The position numbers and the translations under genes were made by a program. A stretch of 24,470 nt of DNA from positions 19,348-43,817 of the forward strand of contig NWUY0300016578.1 of the NCBI GenBank assembly GCA_004151065.3. Reading direction: 5' to 3'. The notes under the pieces were generated by a model. It was not told the DNA's origin. It worked only from the letters and a program-made list of their open reading frames with translations, and made no database searches. The DNA is from Larix sibirica. Its lineage: Eukaryota > Streptophyta > Pinopsida > Pinales > Pinaceae. Below are positions 10,142-19,279 of the stretch, in pieces. Positions within the stretch are counted from its first letter, which is position 1; each line of letters opens with the position of its first letter.

Positions 10142-10943
10142 GTAAGCTTGTTTGTCCACTTAATAATTTTTTGGATACTCTTGTTATCTTAAGCTTCAAA
10201 TGGTGATAGATGCCCATTTCTTCATGTCTGTCAATAAAGACTCTTTCTGTTTATAAATGTTTATAAAGCTCTGTTTATGCTTATGAAGGTAGTAGTCTAG
10301 TCAGGTTTTTATCTTAAATTTGGATTATTATTTTTATTTAGAAAGGTAATGATTTATTTTAATTTGGAAACATGATACCTCTTGACAATTAACACCCAGT
10401 AACTAGCAAAATTGCCTACTTGATAGTGTCCATTTGAAGAGAGTTTTCTTGATGCTTGTTATAATCCTGGAATCAAGATCTGGAACATCCCCATTCCTTA
10501 ATGGACAGAGTTTTCTTGATGCTTGTTATAAGCCTGGAATCAAGATCTGGAGCATCCCCATTCNCTTGATGGACAGAGTTTTCTTGATGCTTGTTATAAG
10601 CCTGGAATCAAGATCTGGAGCATCCCCATTCCTTAAAGAAGTGATAAGAGTAGACCTATTGTAAATCTTATTTTCAAAGATGACACTGCAAGTAAACAAA
10701 GATGATCAGATCATTAAAAAAGTGCCCTTATAAGTAGAAATTGTATCTATACAGAATGAGTAGCCTATAGGGGAAAATGTCCAAGTTTAGCAAAAGTAAT
10801 GCAAAGCTTCGGCCCAACTTGGCCATCGTTTTTTTCATCAGTTAAGTTTCCAAGATCCTAGGATATACCTGTTTAATGTTGAAATACAGTGAAATATTTC
10901 CTGGTTTGCTCTAACTTTACTGTTATTGATTTTTGCCCTACAG
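10142..10943 (+). other. Intron of the HD-Zip III pseudogene with a repeat array
   Basis: The segment starts GTAAGC and ends CTACAG, with exons in compatible phase on both sides. It holds a 67-bp tandem repeat (separate entry) and otherwise only AT-rich sequence. Confidence 0.75.
10441..10636. repeat. Three-copy 67-bp tandem repeat
   Basis: Units 10441-10507, 10508-10575 and 10576-10636 (last one partial) are nearly identical and begin GAGTTTTCTTGATGCTTGTT. Unit 2 has one extra base, which is the ambiguous N at 10564. Low divergence means a recent expansion or an assembly artefact. It lies inside an intron of the HD-Zip III pseudogene. Confidence 0.95.
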
Positions 10944-11020
10944 ATTCCTGTCTATTTCAGAGGAGACTTGACACAGTTTCTTTCAAAGGCTACATAAACT
11001 ACTGCTGATTGCATCCAAAT

Positions 11021-11130
11021 GCTCGGGATGAAGGTCTGTTAAATCAATAAACATATAGGAAGTAATGTCTTCCATTACTTCCTGCAGTACAATGAAGGGA
11101 ATTCATGATGTTTTTGCAGCCTGCTCCAGA
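11021..11130 (+). promoter_or_regulatory. Degenerate miR165/166 target site split by an intron
   Basis: In HD-Zip III genes the miR165/166 site spans the codons for PGMKPGPDS. Here its two halves sit at the end of one exon (CTCGGGATGAAG, to 11033) and the start of the next (CCTGCTCCAGA, from 11120). Joined by splicing, they resemble the canonical site with a few mismatches, including GGTCC to GCTCC. The unspliced DNA has no site. Confidence 0.6.
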
Positions 11131-12300
11131 TTCGATAGGCATTGTGACTATTGCTAATAGTTGCACTGGAATAGCTGCACAAGCTTGTGGCTTTGCAAGT
11201 CTTGAACTTTTAAAGGTAATGAATTTCAATTTCTATTTTCACATCATTAAACTATGACCATTATCATAGAAAATACTATTTAATTGGGCGACAAGGTTTT
11301 CACATTATGATTAACAACATTGGAAATTAGGTTTGATGAAATATCAGGTCGCGTATATACTTAAAGATCGTCTCACTTGGCTTCACAATTGTCGGTCCTT
11401 AGATGTTCTGGCTGCATTTCCTACAGGAAAAGGAGGGACAATCGAGCTGCTATACACACAAGTAAGTGTTTGGCTTTGAATTGGAGTCTGGATGAGCTAT
11501 GCAAATGCAAGCAGAAAACAATTTCTAATTGTCATTACTACCATTGCAGAAGCATGCTCCAACTACATTATCCCCTGCTCGGTACTTATGGACCTTGAGA
11601 TACACATCATTGATTAAAGATGGAAGTCCTGTGGTGAGTATAGTCCAATGGCTGGCACGACCATCCTGTTTCTTTATATTCATTGATCAATTACTATTTC
11701 TATGTCTCACCTTAACCTCACTTATTGGTATGTCTTGTGAAGGTTTGTGAAAGGTCACTCACTAGTACTCAAAGCAGTCCAAACATATTCTCTGTCCAGC
11801 ACTTTGTAAGAGCACAGATGCTTCCTAGTGGTTATGTGATCCGTCCCTGTGAAGGTTGAGGCTGTATAATTCATATTGTTGATCATATGGACTTGGAGGT
11901 ACTCATCATTTTACTACAGAACAGCCTGCTATGAAGTGATTCTCTTTCTTAAAGTTGCTTGTCTCAGATGCCCTGATTTATTGATTATTGAATCATTTTT
12001 TTCCTGCTGTATGGCCTTGGTATGTTCCTGAAGTTATACACCCACTCTATGAATCATCTGTTGTACTTGCCCAAAAGATAACCATTATGGTAAAGGCATC
12101 CTCCAATTTTGATTAAATTAATCATTTAAATATAACATAAGAGTATGGTAGAAAAAAATATTCCATTTCATAGTTTAACTAACTAATCCTTTGGGTTTTC
12201 GGCATTGCAACATTTTTGTCAAGCAGCTCAAGAGGTCTAAAGTGAAGTGGTTATTGGTTGGGGTAGGCAGGCAGCTGCTCTGCGGGAATTTTTCCAGAAT

Positions 12301-12770
12301 AAGAAAATTTTGGAATCCATGGTAGGGTTTCTAAACCTCAATTTTCTAATTGATGTTAACAATATAGTAATTTATCTTACTAAATTTGAATGAAAAAGGT
12401 CAATTTGATTTTGTCTCGGCCAGAAAAGGTGCATTTCCAGTGAAATTACAGGAGGGAAACGTATTATCCAATATTTATGTTGATTATGCTTGTATGACAA
12501 GTTAATAGGTGTGATCATTGTTTGATTCAGATTAAATATATTTCCCAAGTATGGCTGAAGGAAGCGTTTTACATAATTACTGGCAATAACAGGGGAAGCA
12601 TCTACATAGTTAATGGCAATTTAAGCACAGACACAACCTTTGAATCAAAATAAAAATGGCTGTATCAGGATCATGGGTATTAAAAAATAATGGACGTTCA
12701 AATTCCTGACATACTGGTGGCACACTAATTTGTTCCGGTTCACAGAAGGTAAGCACACAATGAACTGATA
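12301..12770. other. Unassigned DNA after the HD-Zip III remnant
   Basis: The HD-Zip frame may continue a few codons (FFQNKKILESM, to about 12330), matching the FSQRLSRGF region, but conservation then stops. No MEKHLA domain exon was found. Confidence 0.4.
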
Positions 12771-13054
12771 TTAGGGCTTTGGGCAGAAATAATGGGGCCA
12801 ACAGTTATACCCTCAGGTTCCCTGTTGACCCCCCACAAGTTTTAAAATATTTCTGCTTTTTTAATGCAGGAATTTAATACATTTGGGGAACATCCCCTAC
12901 CTAAGGCGAAATTAGGACTTTGTGCAGAAATAATGGGGCCACCAGTTATACCCTCAGGTTCCCTGTTGGGCCCCACACAAGTTTTAAAATATTTCTGTTT
13001 TTTTCAATGCAGGATTCATTTTAATACATTTGGGGAACATCCCCTACCTAGGCG
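12771..13054. repeat. 141-bp tandem duplication
   Basis: Unit 1 is 12771-12911 and unit 2 is 12912-13054. Both contain GCAGAAATAATGGGGCCA, TATACCCTCAGGTTCCCTGT, CAAGTTTTAAAATATTTCTG and ATACATTTGGGGAACATCCC, ending CCCTACCTA. The copies differ by a few substitutions and small indels, so the duplication is fairly recent. Confidence 0.95.
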
Positions 13055-13188
13055 AGCACTATCCACCCTGTTGTGCAGCATTAAATGCTGCATGGGGTGG
13101 CATGGATGCCATTGGAGCCAATGGATCTAAGCTGCTACACACCACCCCACGCAGTTTTCAAAGCTTTGCCGCAGGGTGGATAGCGCTC
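13054..13188. repeat. Inverted repeat, 47-bp arms
   Basis: Left arm 13054-13100 and right arm 13142-13188 are imperfect reverse complements. The ends pair best (GAGCACTATCCACCCTG against CAGGGTGGATAGCGCTC, and TGGGGTGG against CCACCCCA). A 41-base loop separates them. A third copy of the arm end, GGATAGTGCTCGACCCC, lies at about 13236-13252 in the orientation of the right arm. Confidence 0.8.
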
Positions 13189-13203
13189 AACCCCCAGGTT
13201 GAG

Positions 13204-13463
13204 ATATCCCCAGATTTTGGGACTCCCATGCAGGATGGATAGTGCTCGACCCCTAAGATGAGATGGCCTTGTCTAAGCACCCGGCTGCAGAGCATTTTAG
13301 ATACCCGGCTGCAGAGCATTTAATGCTTTGCAGATGGGGATGTGCACCATTGGATCTAAAGTTGTTTACATCCAACGGTGCACATCCCCAGCTGTGGAGC
13401 AGTAAATGCTCTGCAGCCAGGTGCTTAGTGCCAGACCAAATATCCCCAGATTTTGGGACTCCC
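13204..13463. repeat. 24-bp direct repeat flanking a hairpin
   Basis: ATATCCCCAGATTTTGGGAC followed by TCCC occurs at 13204-13227 and again, identical, at 13440-13463. The pair brackets the 63-bp-arm hairpin, suggesting that the whole block is a composite repeat unit. Confidence 0.85.
13274..13427. repeat. Long hairpin, 63-bp arms, 4-base loop
   Basis: The right arm (13365-13427) is nearly the exact reverse complement of the left arm (13274-13360) once a 24-base internal duplication in the left arm is discounted (CCCGGCTGCAGAGCATT at 13280 and 13304). The loop is GTTG at 13361-13364. Outer ends read TAAGCACCC and GGTGCTTA. Such a fold-back could be a MITE or an inverted duplication; no target duplication is visible. 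The palindrome explains why open frames of about 105 codons appear on both strands here. Confidence 0.9.
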
Positions 13464-13618
13464 CTGCCAGGGAGGTCCACCGAAAGGTCTGGGGGCATTT
13501 CCAGCAGCCAGGAATGTTTCCATCTCCGTAATGGGGAAGGGAAACGTGTCCTCACCATGGGAACGTGTCCCACATAGCATGCGATGTGTCACCTGCAACA
13601 TGAGGAGCACAAAATACT
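13464..13618. other. GC-rich flank of the hairpin island
   Basis: GC-rich sequence continuing from the repeat island, with repeated GGGAA.CGTGTCC motifs at about 13540-13570. No coding evidence. Confidence 0.4.
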
Positions 13619-13776
13619 CCAATAATAATTATTTTACCTGGATTTCCCCTGTGGCCCTATCTGTAAGCACAAGCACAAGTGGCCCACGAGGAGCAGCATG
13701 TCACTAGAGGAATTGAACCCTGGTGGGGAAATAACATCCCCCACTTTCAAGTAACCAGGCTACCTTGCGTTGACAC
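13619..13776 (-). mobile_element. tRNA-derived SINE, copy A
   Basis: On the minus strand a Pol III B box, GGGTTCAATTCC (about 13720-13709), is preceded by an A-box-like GGTAGCCTGGTTAC (about 13763-13750). It is followed by CTTGTGCTTGTGCTTAC and an A/T-rich tail, TAAAATAATTATTATTGG (13638-13619). The head and the GTGCTTGTGCTT motif recur in SINE copy B at 16.8 kb, which supports a real repeat family. I saw no target-site duplication. Confidence 0.6.
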
Positions 13777-14807
13777 TTCTAAGCAGCTTTGAACTACCTT
13801 GTTATTATGCTCTTTTCATTCTAATCACAAACCTTAGAGAATGAGATGAAAACATATATTCTCAAATTCAGGCAGGGCCATTGGACTCTGTTAACAGATC
13901 ATACATTTACATTTTGCAAATTTAGTTTCATCATTACAAGATGTTAGCACATCTTAAAAAGGATTCTCTGGTAGAAAGTAGCAATCCTACTTCAATGCAA
14001 GACCATGTTAATTCACCGCAGCTAAGTTGCTAACAGACCCTACATCTTTGAAGCTAAGAATGGCCCAATCAAAACAGAAGAAATATGATCCAAGAGTCAA
14101 TTCTCACTAGTTTGTAATTACCTCCTTTTTCTAGATAATCGCAGTGCTTACAGAACCCCTGACAAGAATAGACAAAAAATATATATGAAAGAATCACGAG
14201 AATAAAAACTGGGAAACTGTTCGTAGCATTTTCAGGCAACTGTGACAATGATGAGAAGTTAGATGTAACATCAATTTCTTCCTGTCTACGTAGTACATAT
14301 TTGCAGCATTGTGGTTGTGCTTCTTTGGGAGATGAAAACATTCACGTCAGTAATAAATAATCACATGATTTGATAACTTCATTGGAGGGAAGTGTGTTGT
14401 ATTGCCAATGGCCACAGTTGATACATGTTGCAATCGCACTGAAAATCCCTACACAAAAGAAAATATATCCAACGAATCATGTGGGCAAGCTTACATTAAA
14501 TATAGTTACAACAAACTCATCGCCACCTCACACTAGTGACAGGTTCCTGATGCTGCTGTATCCTGAACAGCACTGGCATATACAATCAAATTGCATGAAT
14601 TTCCTCAATGCATTTTAAAGAAAAAAGATACTAGCACGAATTTTTCAGCTGCATAAGAAGCAAAATGTGCTAGTCCTTGCTAGACTGCACCATCTTCATC
14701 TCTTCCACGGTAATAATAATGGAAACCGATTGCCCCAAAAATAATATGTTAACAGAAGCCAGCCGACGACCTTTATCTTCATAAATAGAAACAAATAGTT
14801 AAAGCTC
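13777..14807. other. Unassigned DNA, 3' flank of the UBP26-like exons
   Basis: This lies downstream of the UBP26-like stop codon on the minus strand and may include 3' UTR. An open frame at 14341-14069 (minus; MFSSPKEAQPQCCKYVLRRQ) has no recognisable relative. No AATAAA signal stands out close to the stop. Confidence 0.3.
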
Positions 14808-15249
14808 TTAAAACACCTTAGCAGGTATAGTTGACATCAGAAGTGTGCCTTTGAATCCTTCTTCTGTTTGCCCATTGTCCATTTCCTGTTCCGATAGCTC
14901 CTCTGCACATCAAATCAAGTAGATGATAAAGTATAGCTTGTAACGTATTCAATGCTGATACGATAAATATCTATGGAATTCTACATGTTCTCAGTGAATT
15001 TTTTCTGTGAATTCAACAAAACAGTCAGTTCACGGATTGTTAACACAACCAAGTGACAATATATGCAACGATGATACTTTCGAAAGAAATGCAGATTAGA
15101 CCATTACCAGCAATGTCCCGATTTTCATAAATTTCAGTGTCTGTAACCCATAAACTATCCCCAGGGAAAACATTCAAGTCAGCCAAAGTAGCTGATTCTT
15201 CTGTTAGCTCAATCGTGCCTTTGTGAAGCTTCTGATTCTCCTTCACCAC
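14808..15249 (-). CDS. UBP26: UBP26-like ubiquitin protease, last two exons
   Basis: UBP26 is a nuclear ubiquitin-specific protease that removes ubiquitin from histone H2B in plants and carries a ubiquitin-like domain near its C-terminus. Exon 15249-15108 (142 nt) follows a CTGCCAG acceptor and reads [20 protein letters not shown], then [20 protein letters not shown], the ubiquitin-like end region. Its donor is G|GTAATG. The terminal exon 14902-14808 follows TGTGCAG and reads [20 protein letters not shown], then [10 protein letters not shown] and TAA. Phases match across the 205-base intron. There are no stops or frameshifts, so these exons look intact. The catalytic domain and all earlier exons are missing from the window. 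This is either the 3' end of a gene with a very long upstream intron or a duplicated fragment. Confidence 0.85.
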
Positions 15250-16744
15250 CTGGCAGTAACAAACTAATTCCAGTGAATGTACCAAACAACAGCTATGAAG
15301 AGCGCACCAAATGAAATCTCCAAAAAGAATATGGAACTTCTATACTTGGGCATAAATAAAAAACAAAGGGTAACAGAAATTTGTCCAAGGAAATTTGAAT
15401 GCTCTTCTTATTAACAATTCTCATGCCCAACTGTAATTTTATTGTATTTTTTCAAGGCAGTTGGTTGGTCTCATCTTGGAACAAAATATAAATCATGAGA
15501 GCAACCAACAATAGAGAAAATAAATGCAAAATATAACAAAAAGGAGAGATGGACAGCATATTACGAAAACCACGAATTAAAGAGTGACAAAAACACAGAG
15601 GAACTACAATGCATATCGAGAAATTCCAGTTCATTTAGCACCTTCAAACATTTTCAGAACTTGAATATATGTGAGTTTACAAGGAAATTTGCACAGGTGC
15701 CTTGACTGGATTGAAATAACCTAAATCCATTGCTGTAAAAACACCACAAAGAAAACTTGCCATCCTTAAATTTCAAGTAAAAAGCAAAACTAAAGTATAT
15801 AATTATTGTAAAAGTAATAATCCTTTCCAATAAATCCACCTGCCCATTACTTGAGAAAGCTTTACAGGGAAGCTTGAGACACAAGCAAATGCAGAACGAA
15901 ATAGTGATTTGCTCCATTTTTTGTAACCAAGTTTCAATGTGGACTAAAATCCTTTTGAAGGTGCACTGCCTGAAAGGAGTCCACCTTTATGATAGCAAAA
16001 TCTCCCACTATGCTTGTCCTTTTGGTTATGCTCTTATCATCATATTAGAGATTCTGGTATTTTGTATGAACTCCACAAAAGTCCTATTAGCTAGGTATTA
16101 TTCTTTTGCTGTAGATATGTGCGTATTTTAGAAATAACTCCAGTGACATTTGATATCTAGTTTGATCTATAAAGAATACCTGATTTTGATATATGATCAG
16201 AAATTAAACTAGTTGAGTACTTAACTGAACTACAGCAGACAGAGGTCATCGAACCTGACTGAGGAAAACAGAAAATTATTCCCAAACTCCAAGTGTCTGT
16301 AAATGTGAGATTAAGTCCCATAAATAAAGAATGGGCCTCTCTTAATGAAGTCTATGTTATACAGTTTAATGTGACACTGATGTACATGCAAATATAGACT
16401 AACAATAACACGGCATGTCATGAGATGGCTATAATATAAAATGTGCTGAGCTCATATTGATGTTTGGAAAGATTACTGACACAAAATGCTCATCAAGTGA
16501 GTCGTTTCTCGAGGCAATTATTTAAGTGACTCTACAGATGATTTTTATTCCATAATGCATGTCAGTTACTTGGGGTACAAATAGTATGATGTATCTCATC
16601 AATTTGTTAAAAGGAAAGGGACACACACCACTCTACTGAACATAAAAAACAATAATACAAAGGCAATACCATAGACAAGAGTATAAAAGTGGCCAAGAGC
16701 TCCAACAAAATTTAATAAACATGTTGGATTGATTAATGTAATGC
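15250..16744. other. Intergenic or upstream intron of the UBP26-like gene
   Basis: AT-rich with short random frames. I searched the minus strand for the preceding UBP26 exon (a QLKLMIWE-type motif) and did not see it. If the gene is intact, this is intron. Confidence 0.4.
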
Positions 16745-17220
16745 TGATTTAAACAGCAGTCAATAGTGGTTCGTCAGGTCTGTGAAAGGCAGGTAGTTAA
16801 TATAGCCTCCATCAGGGTTCAAGTTCTACAAAGTGATATTCTAGTGCTTGTGCTTGTGCGAGTGGACTCTGGGGTGCCCCAGATTTTTTTTATTATCAGA
16901 GGATCAAGCTCCACACACTGGCTTTCGTCTAAATCTTCTGGGCAGTCATCAATGACCCACCGGCTGCCACTTGGGGTGCTGTACCATTCAGCAGATCCAA
17001 GGCCCTCCTGCTGCATCTGAGGCCCGGCAACCTTGTTGAAAACCCCAACACATCTGAACTCAAATTTGCAGCACTTGGACTTGAACCTGAGGCCTCCCGG
17101 AGACCCAAGGGACAGGAGAATAGTGGCTTTGCCAATCCACCCACATGCCTAAGCCCAGGAGCGCCCCAGTTCTAACCCGTGGTTGGGACTAGGTGCAAGT
17201 CCTAGGTGATTTTGGCAGAA
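16745..17220 (+). mobile_element. tRNA-derived SINE, copy B, interrupted
   Basis: Plus-strand SINE head with an A-box-like CAATAGTGGTTCGTC (about 16761) and B box CAGGGTTCAAGTTC (16813-16826). TAGTGCTTGTGCTTGTGC follows (about 16842-16859). The stretch GAAAGGCAGGTAGTTAATAT before the B box aligns with copy A. The body is interrupted at about 16883 by SINE copy D. Its continuation from 17170 to about 17220 is tentative. Confidence 0.55.
16883..17157 (-). mobile_element. SINE copy D, nested in copy B
   Basis: Minus-strand element with A-box-like GATTGGCAAAGCCAC (17147-17133), B box GGTTCAAGTCCAAG (17087-17074) and an A-rich tail GATAATAAAAAAAATC (about 16898-16883). It is flanked by a near-match of 12 bases, GGGGTGCCCCAG (16871-16882) and GGAGCGCCCCAG (17158-17169), which fits a target-site duplication with two later substitutions. 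Short open frames inside it are incidental. Confidence 0.6.
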
Positions 17221-18030
17221 TAGATACACCCTGGTTACAGGCTTACAGCTGCTTAGCTCAAGGCAACTGAATTAACTGGTGTTAATGGCTTCCCTGTAAT
17301 TCTAAATATGGCTCTCAATTAGCCTCATCATGATAAGAGGAAGCTAGTTCAAACATATATATATATATATATAAATAGAGGGTGTGTGTGGTTTCTAATG
17401 TAACAAGTCTAATGATTTGAATAATTCAAATATGTACACACGTATTATATAATAGAGGAGGAAATGGATAGATAAAGAAAGAAGGTCCATAGAGATGGAA
17501 CTTAACTTGGAAGGCCATCAGTGCATCATAACACCTTCAAATGTTGATGTACAGGAAAATTATCGTTACAAGGAACTTTAAGACATTATAGATACTCCTG
17601 AACTGGATGAATTGTTGGAGGAAGATTGTTTAATTGTAACAAGAGTGAGAAATACTAAACGTTCCCTATCACAACCCTTTTTCGAACTTTTTTCTACTCT
17701 CTTCTATTTTTGTGCTCTGATGCTGCCACTCTTGTTGGTAATTTTTATTTTGTAAGTCTTAGATCCTAGGAGTCTTTATGGTTTTTAAGTTGTAAGTTAG
17801 TGACATAATAAAGTGTGATGTTATGACAATATGAATGGTGTTAGGACGAGATTATAATAAAGTGGTTATGATGTAATAAGTAATAACTAATAAGACATGA
17901 TTCGTTCCTTTCAGGGAAAATATAACACATCTCCTCCCACTATATGTTATTATGCAGACACCACATCAATGTAATAGGACTCGCATGACAAACTTGCCAA
18001 CTCAGAGATTGATGCAAACCAAGTCGTACA
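17221..18030. other. Unassigned DNA with an AT microsatellite
   Basis: Contains an (AT)n run at 17355-17373. Otherwise AT-rich, with no gene seen. Confidence 0.4.
17355..17373. repeat. (AT)n microsatellite
   Basis: About nine uninterrupted AT dinucleotides. Confidence 0.95.
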
Positions 18031-18039
18031 TGATTCGGG

Positions 18040-18166
18040 TTGACCAAGTTTGACTATGGTTAACCAAGTTTGGCTTGCAATTAGTCGCAAGTCAAACAAT
18101 AAATCATAAATAATTGGCAGTTTGATTCAGTTTGACTGAGTCAAATTCGTCCATTTTTTATATAAA
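18040..18166 (+). promoter_or_regulatory. Promoter-like block: W-box cluster and TATA box
   Basis: TTGACC at 18040-18045, TTTGACT at 18048-18054 and a palindromic pair TTGACTGAGTCAA at 18132-18144 are W-box cores (TTGAC), the sites bound by WRKY factors. A strong TATA box, TATATAAA, lies at 18159-18166, 15 bases after the palindrome. ACCAAGTTTG is repeated at about 18043 and 18063. Downstream DNA is C-rich for about 100 bases, like a plant 5' leader, but no coding exon follows. It could be an orphan promoter or part of an LTR. Confidence 0.35.
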
Positions 18167-19114
18167 CCCGCCAGTTCGCCCAAATCACTTTGGCATTCGG
18201 ATTTCTTCTCTCCCACAAAAATCCACAAGCTGACCGAGAGGACTTGACGGCACACCAACTCATCTAGGCAATCCACCAATGCATCTAGGACATCGTAAGT
18301 TATAACTTATAACAGCCCCATATTGCAATGATACTACACAATGTGCAGGAAGCTTCATACCAGCAACTGTTACAGCATCATTTGGGACAAAAACGTACCT
18401 CTACATGCTTATTCTGCCTTTCTACACTGCTGTTAGTAATTTAGAGGTTATAGGTACTGCTTTTATGGCTTTTACTGTTTTGGGATTTTCTGGAGCTGTT
18501 TATTTAGGATATGTTTTCTGACTGTGTTTCAGTAGTTTCATGTCTGTTGTTTGCCTCCACTGTCCACTGTCATAACAGGTATAAACCAGAGAAAACAGCG
18601 GCAAACCCTCCTTCCCCCACACATTTTAAACAGTCCTAAACTAAAACAGTGGCATAACCTAAAGCCAAAGCAGCGAAAATGCCAAAGGAGGGAGACTTTT
18701 CTTGGACTATGAAAAGGTTCCAGGTTCAGCTAAAATTAAATATAAATTCTGCAACAATATCAGTAGATCCACATACCAATTTCCTTGTATTCGCAGCTAT
18801 GACATTGGTCCTTCCCACAGCGTTGACCAAGATTTCAAACACCAAGTGAACTTGGACATAGAAACCCCTAACAACATTAAAAGCAAGAAAGCAAAAATAA
18901 ACGCACAAATGGAGTTCCCTACAATAAAAAACACAAGTTTTACAGCAACCGCTCAGGATCAAAGTCAAAGCCAAATGTAGCTTCATCCAATTCCATCTGT
19001 ATTGACACTATTTTGTACCCAGCAGTCCCTTGGACCTACTTCAGTGATCTTTCGTTGGACATTAATGAAATTATCTTACCTTGGCCAATCCCCATACACG
19101 ACCAAGTTGAAAAC
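18167..19114. other. Mostly unassigned, one exon-like segment on the minus strand
   Basis: The segment 18867-18777 (minus) is bounded by TTGTTAG and GTATGTGG, and reads FYVQVHLVFEILVNAVGRTN in one frame. Upstream, at about 18965-18912, MELDEATFGFDFDPERLL ends at a TAA. I do not recognise either peptide, and both could be chance. The opposite strand carries an open frame (18702-18980) without known similarity. Confidence 0.2.
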
Positions 19115-19279
19115 TTGAAAGAACTTAGTATTGGGAATTAGTTTGGGGGAAAAGCAATTTCAATTTTCAACAATAGTGTCCATGCTGAATAGGATTCCTA
19201 CAAAGGTGGATATTGGTGTCACCCCTGAGGAAATCCAGTGAAGAAGGAAACCAGAAGTAAATAATTTCATAGTTTTTGG
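19115..19279 (+). pseudogene. Copia 3 integrase, left part
   Basis: Integrase core remnant of a second copia lineage. It shows FGGKAISI (about 19142), then MLNRIPTKVDIGVTPEE (about 19180-19230), a TGA at about 19238 where the family has Trp, and RRKPEVNNFIVFG (about 19241-19279). The frame is cut exactly where the 763-bp inverted-repeat element begins. Upstream integrase sequence is absent, so the left end is truncated. Confidence 0.85.

Larger units (their letters stand above)
9940..12300 (+). pseudogene. Class III HD-Zip gene, decayed, introns retained
   Basis: HD-Zip III proteins are transcription factors controlling leaf polarity, vascular tissue and meristems (REVOLUTA/PHABULOSA family). 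Exons seen: 9940-10141 (weak zipper end EEQLVLLG, IATTHTS, then TSGPHQHH and PQHPPRDAN); 10944-11033 (FLSISEET, QFLSKAT, IQMLGMK); 11120-11215 (PDSIGIVTIANSCTGIAAQA); 11348-11461 (ILKDRLTWLHNCRSLDVL, GGTIELLYTQ); 11550-11633 (APTTLSPARYLWTLRYTS); 11743-11898 (VCERSLTS, QHFVRAQMLPSGYVIRPCEG, IVDHMDLE); 12012-12089 (VPEVIHPLYESSVVLAQK); 12202-12300 (AQE, SEVVIGWGRQAA). Together they cover most of the START domain. Intron phases match across exons, so this is a genomic duplicate rather than a retrocopy. Decay: 2-nt deletion near 10064, 1-nt deletion near 10969, stops at about 10998, 11857-11859 and 12238-12240, and no AG acceptor before the last two exons. Homeodomain and MEKHLA exons are not found. 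Confidence 0.9.

Noticed and set aside
13253-13577. Open frames of about 105 codons on both strands
   Set aside because: They mirror each other because of the hairpin and the GC-rich composition. No domain is recognisable.
13709-17087. tRNA genes at the B-box motifs
   Set aside because: No cloverleaf or acceptor stem could be formed; the motifs fit tRNA-derived SINE heads better.
16766-17144. Several short open frames on both strands
   Set aside because: They lie within nested SINE sequence and lack any conserved motif.
18777-18867. Alba-type or PP2A-B'-type domain
   Set aside because: The resemblance is limited to a few residues and needs gaps in the core motif.
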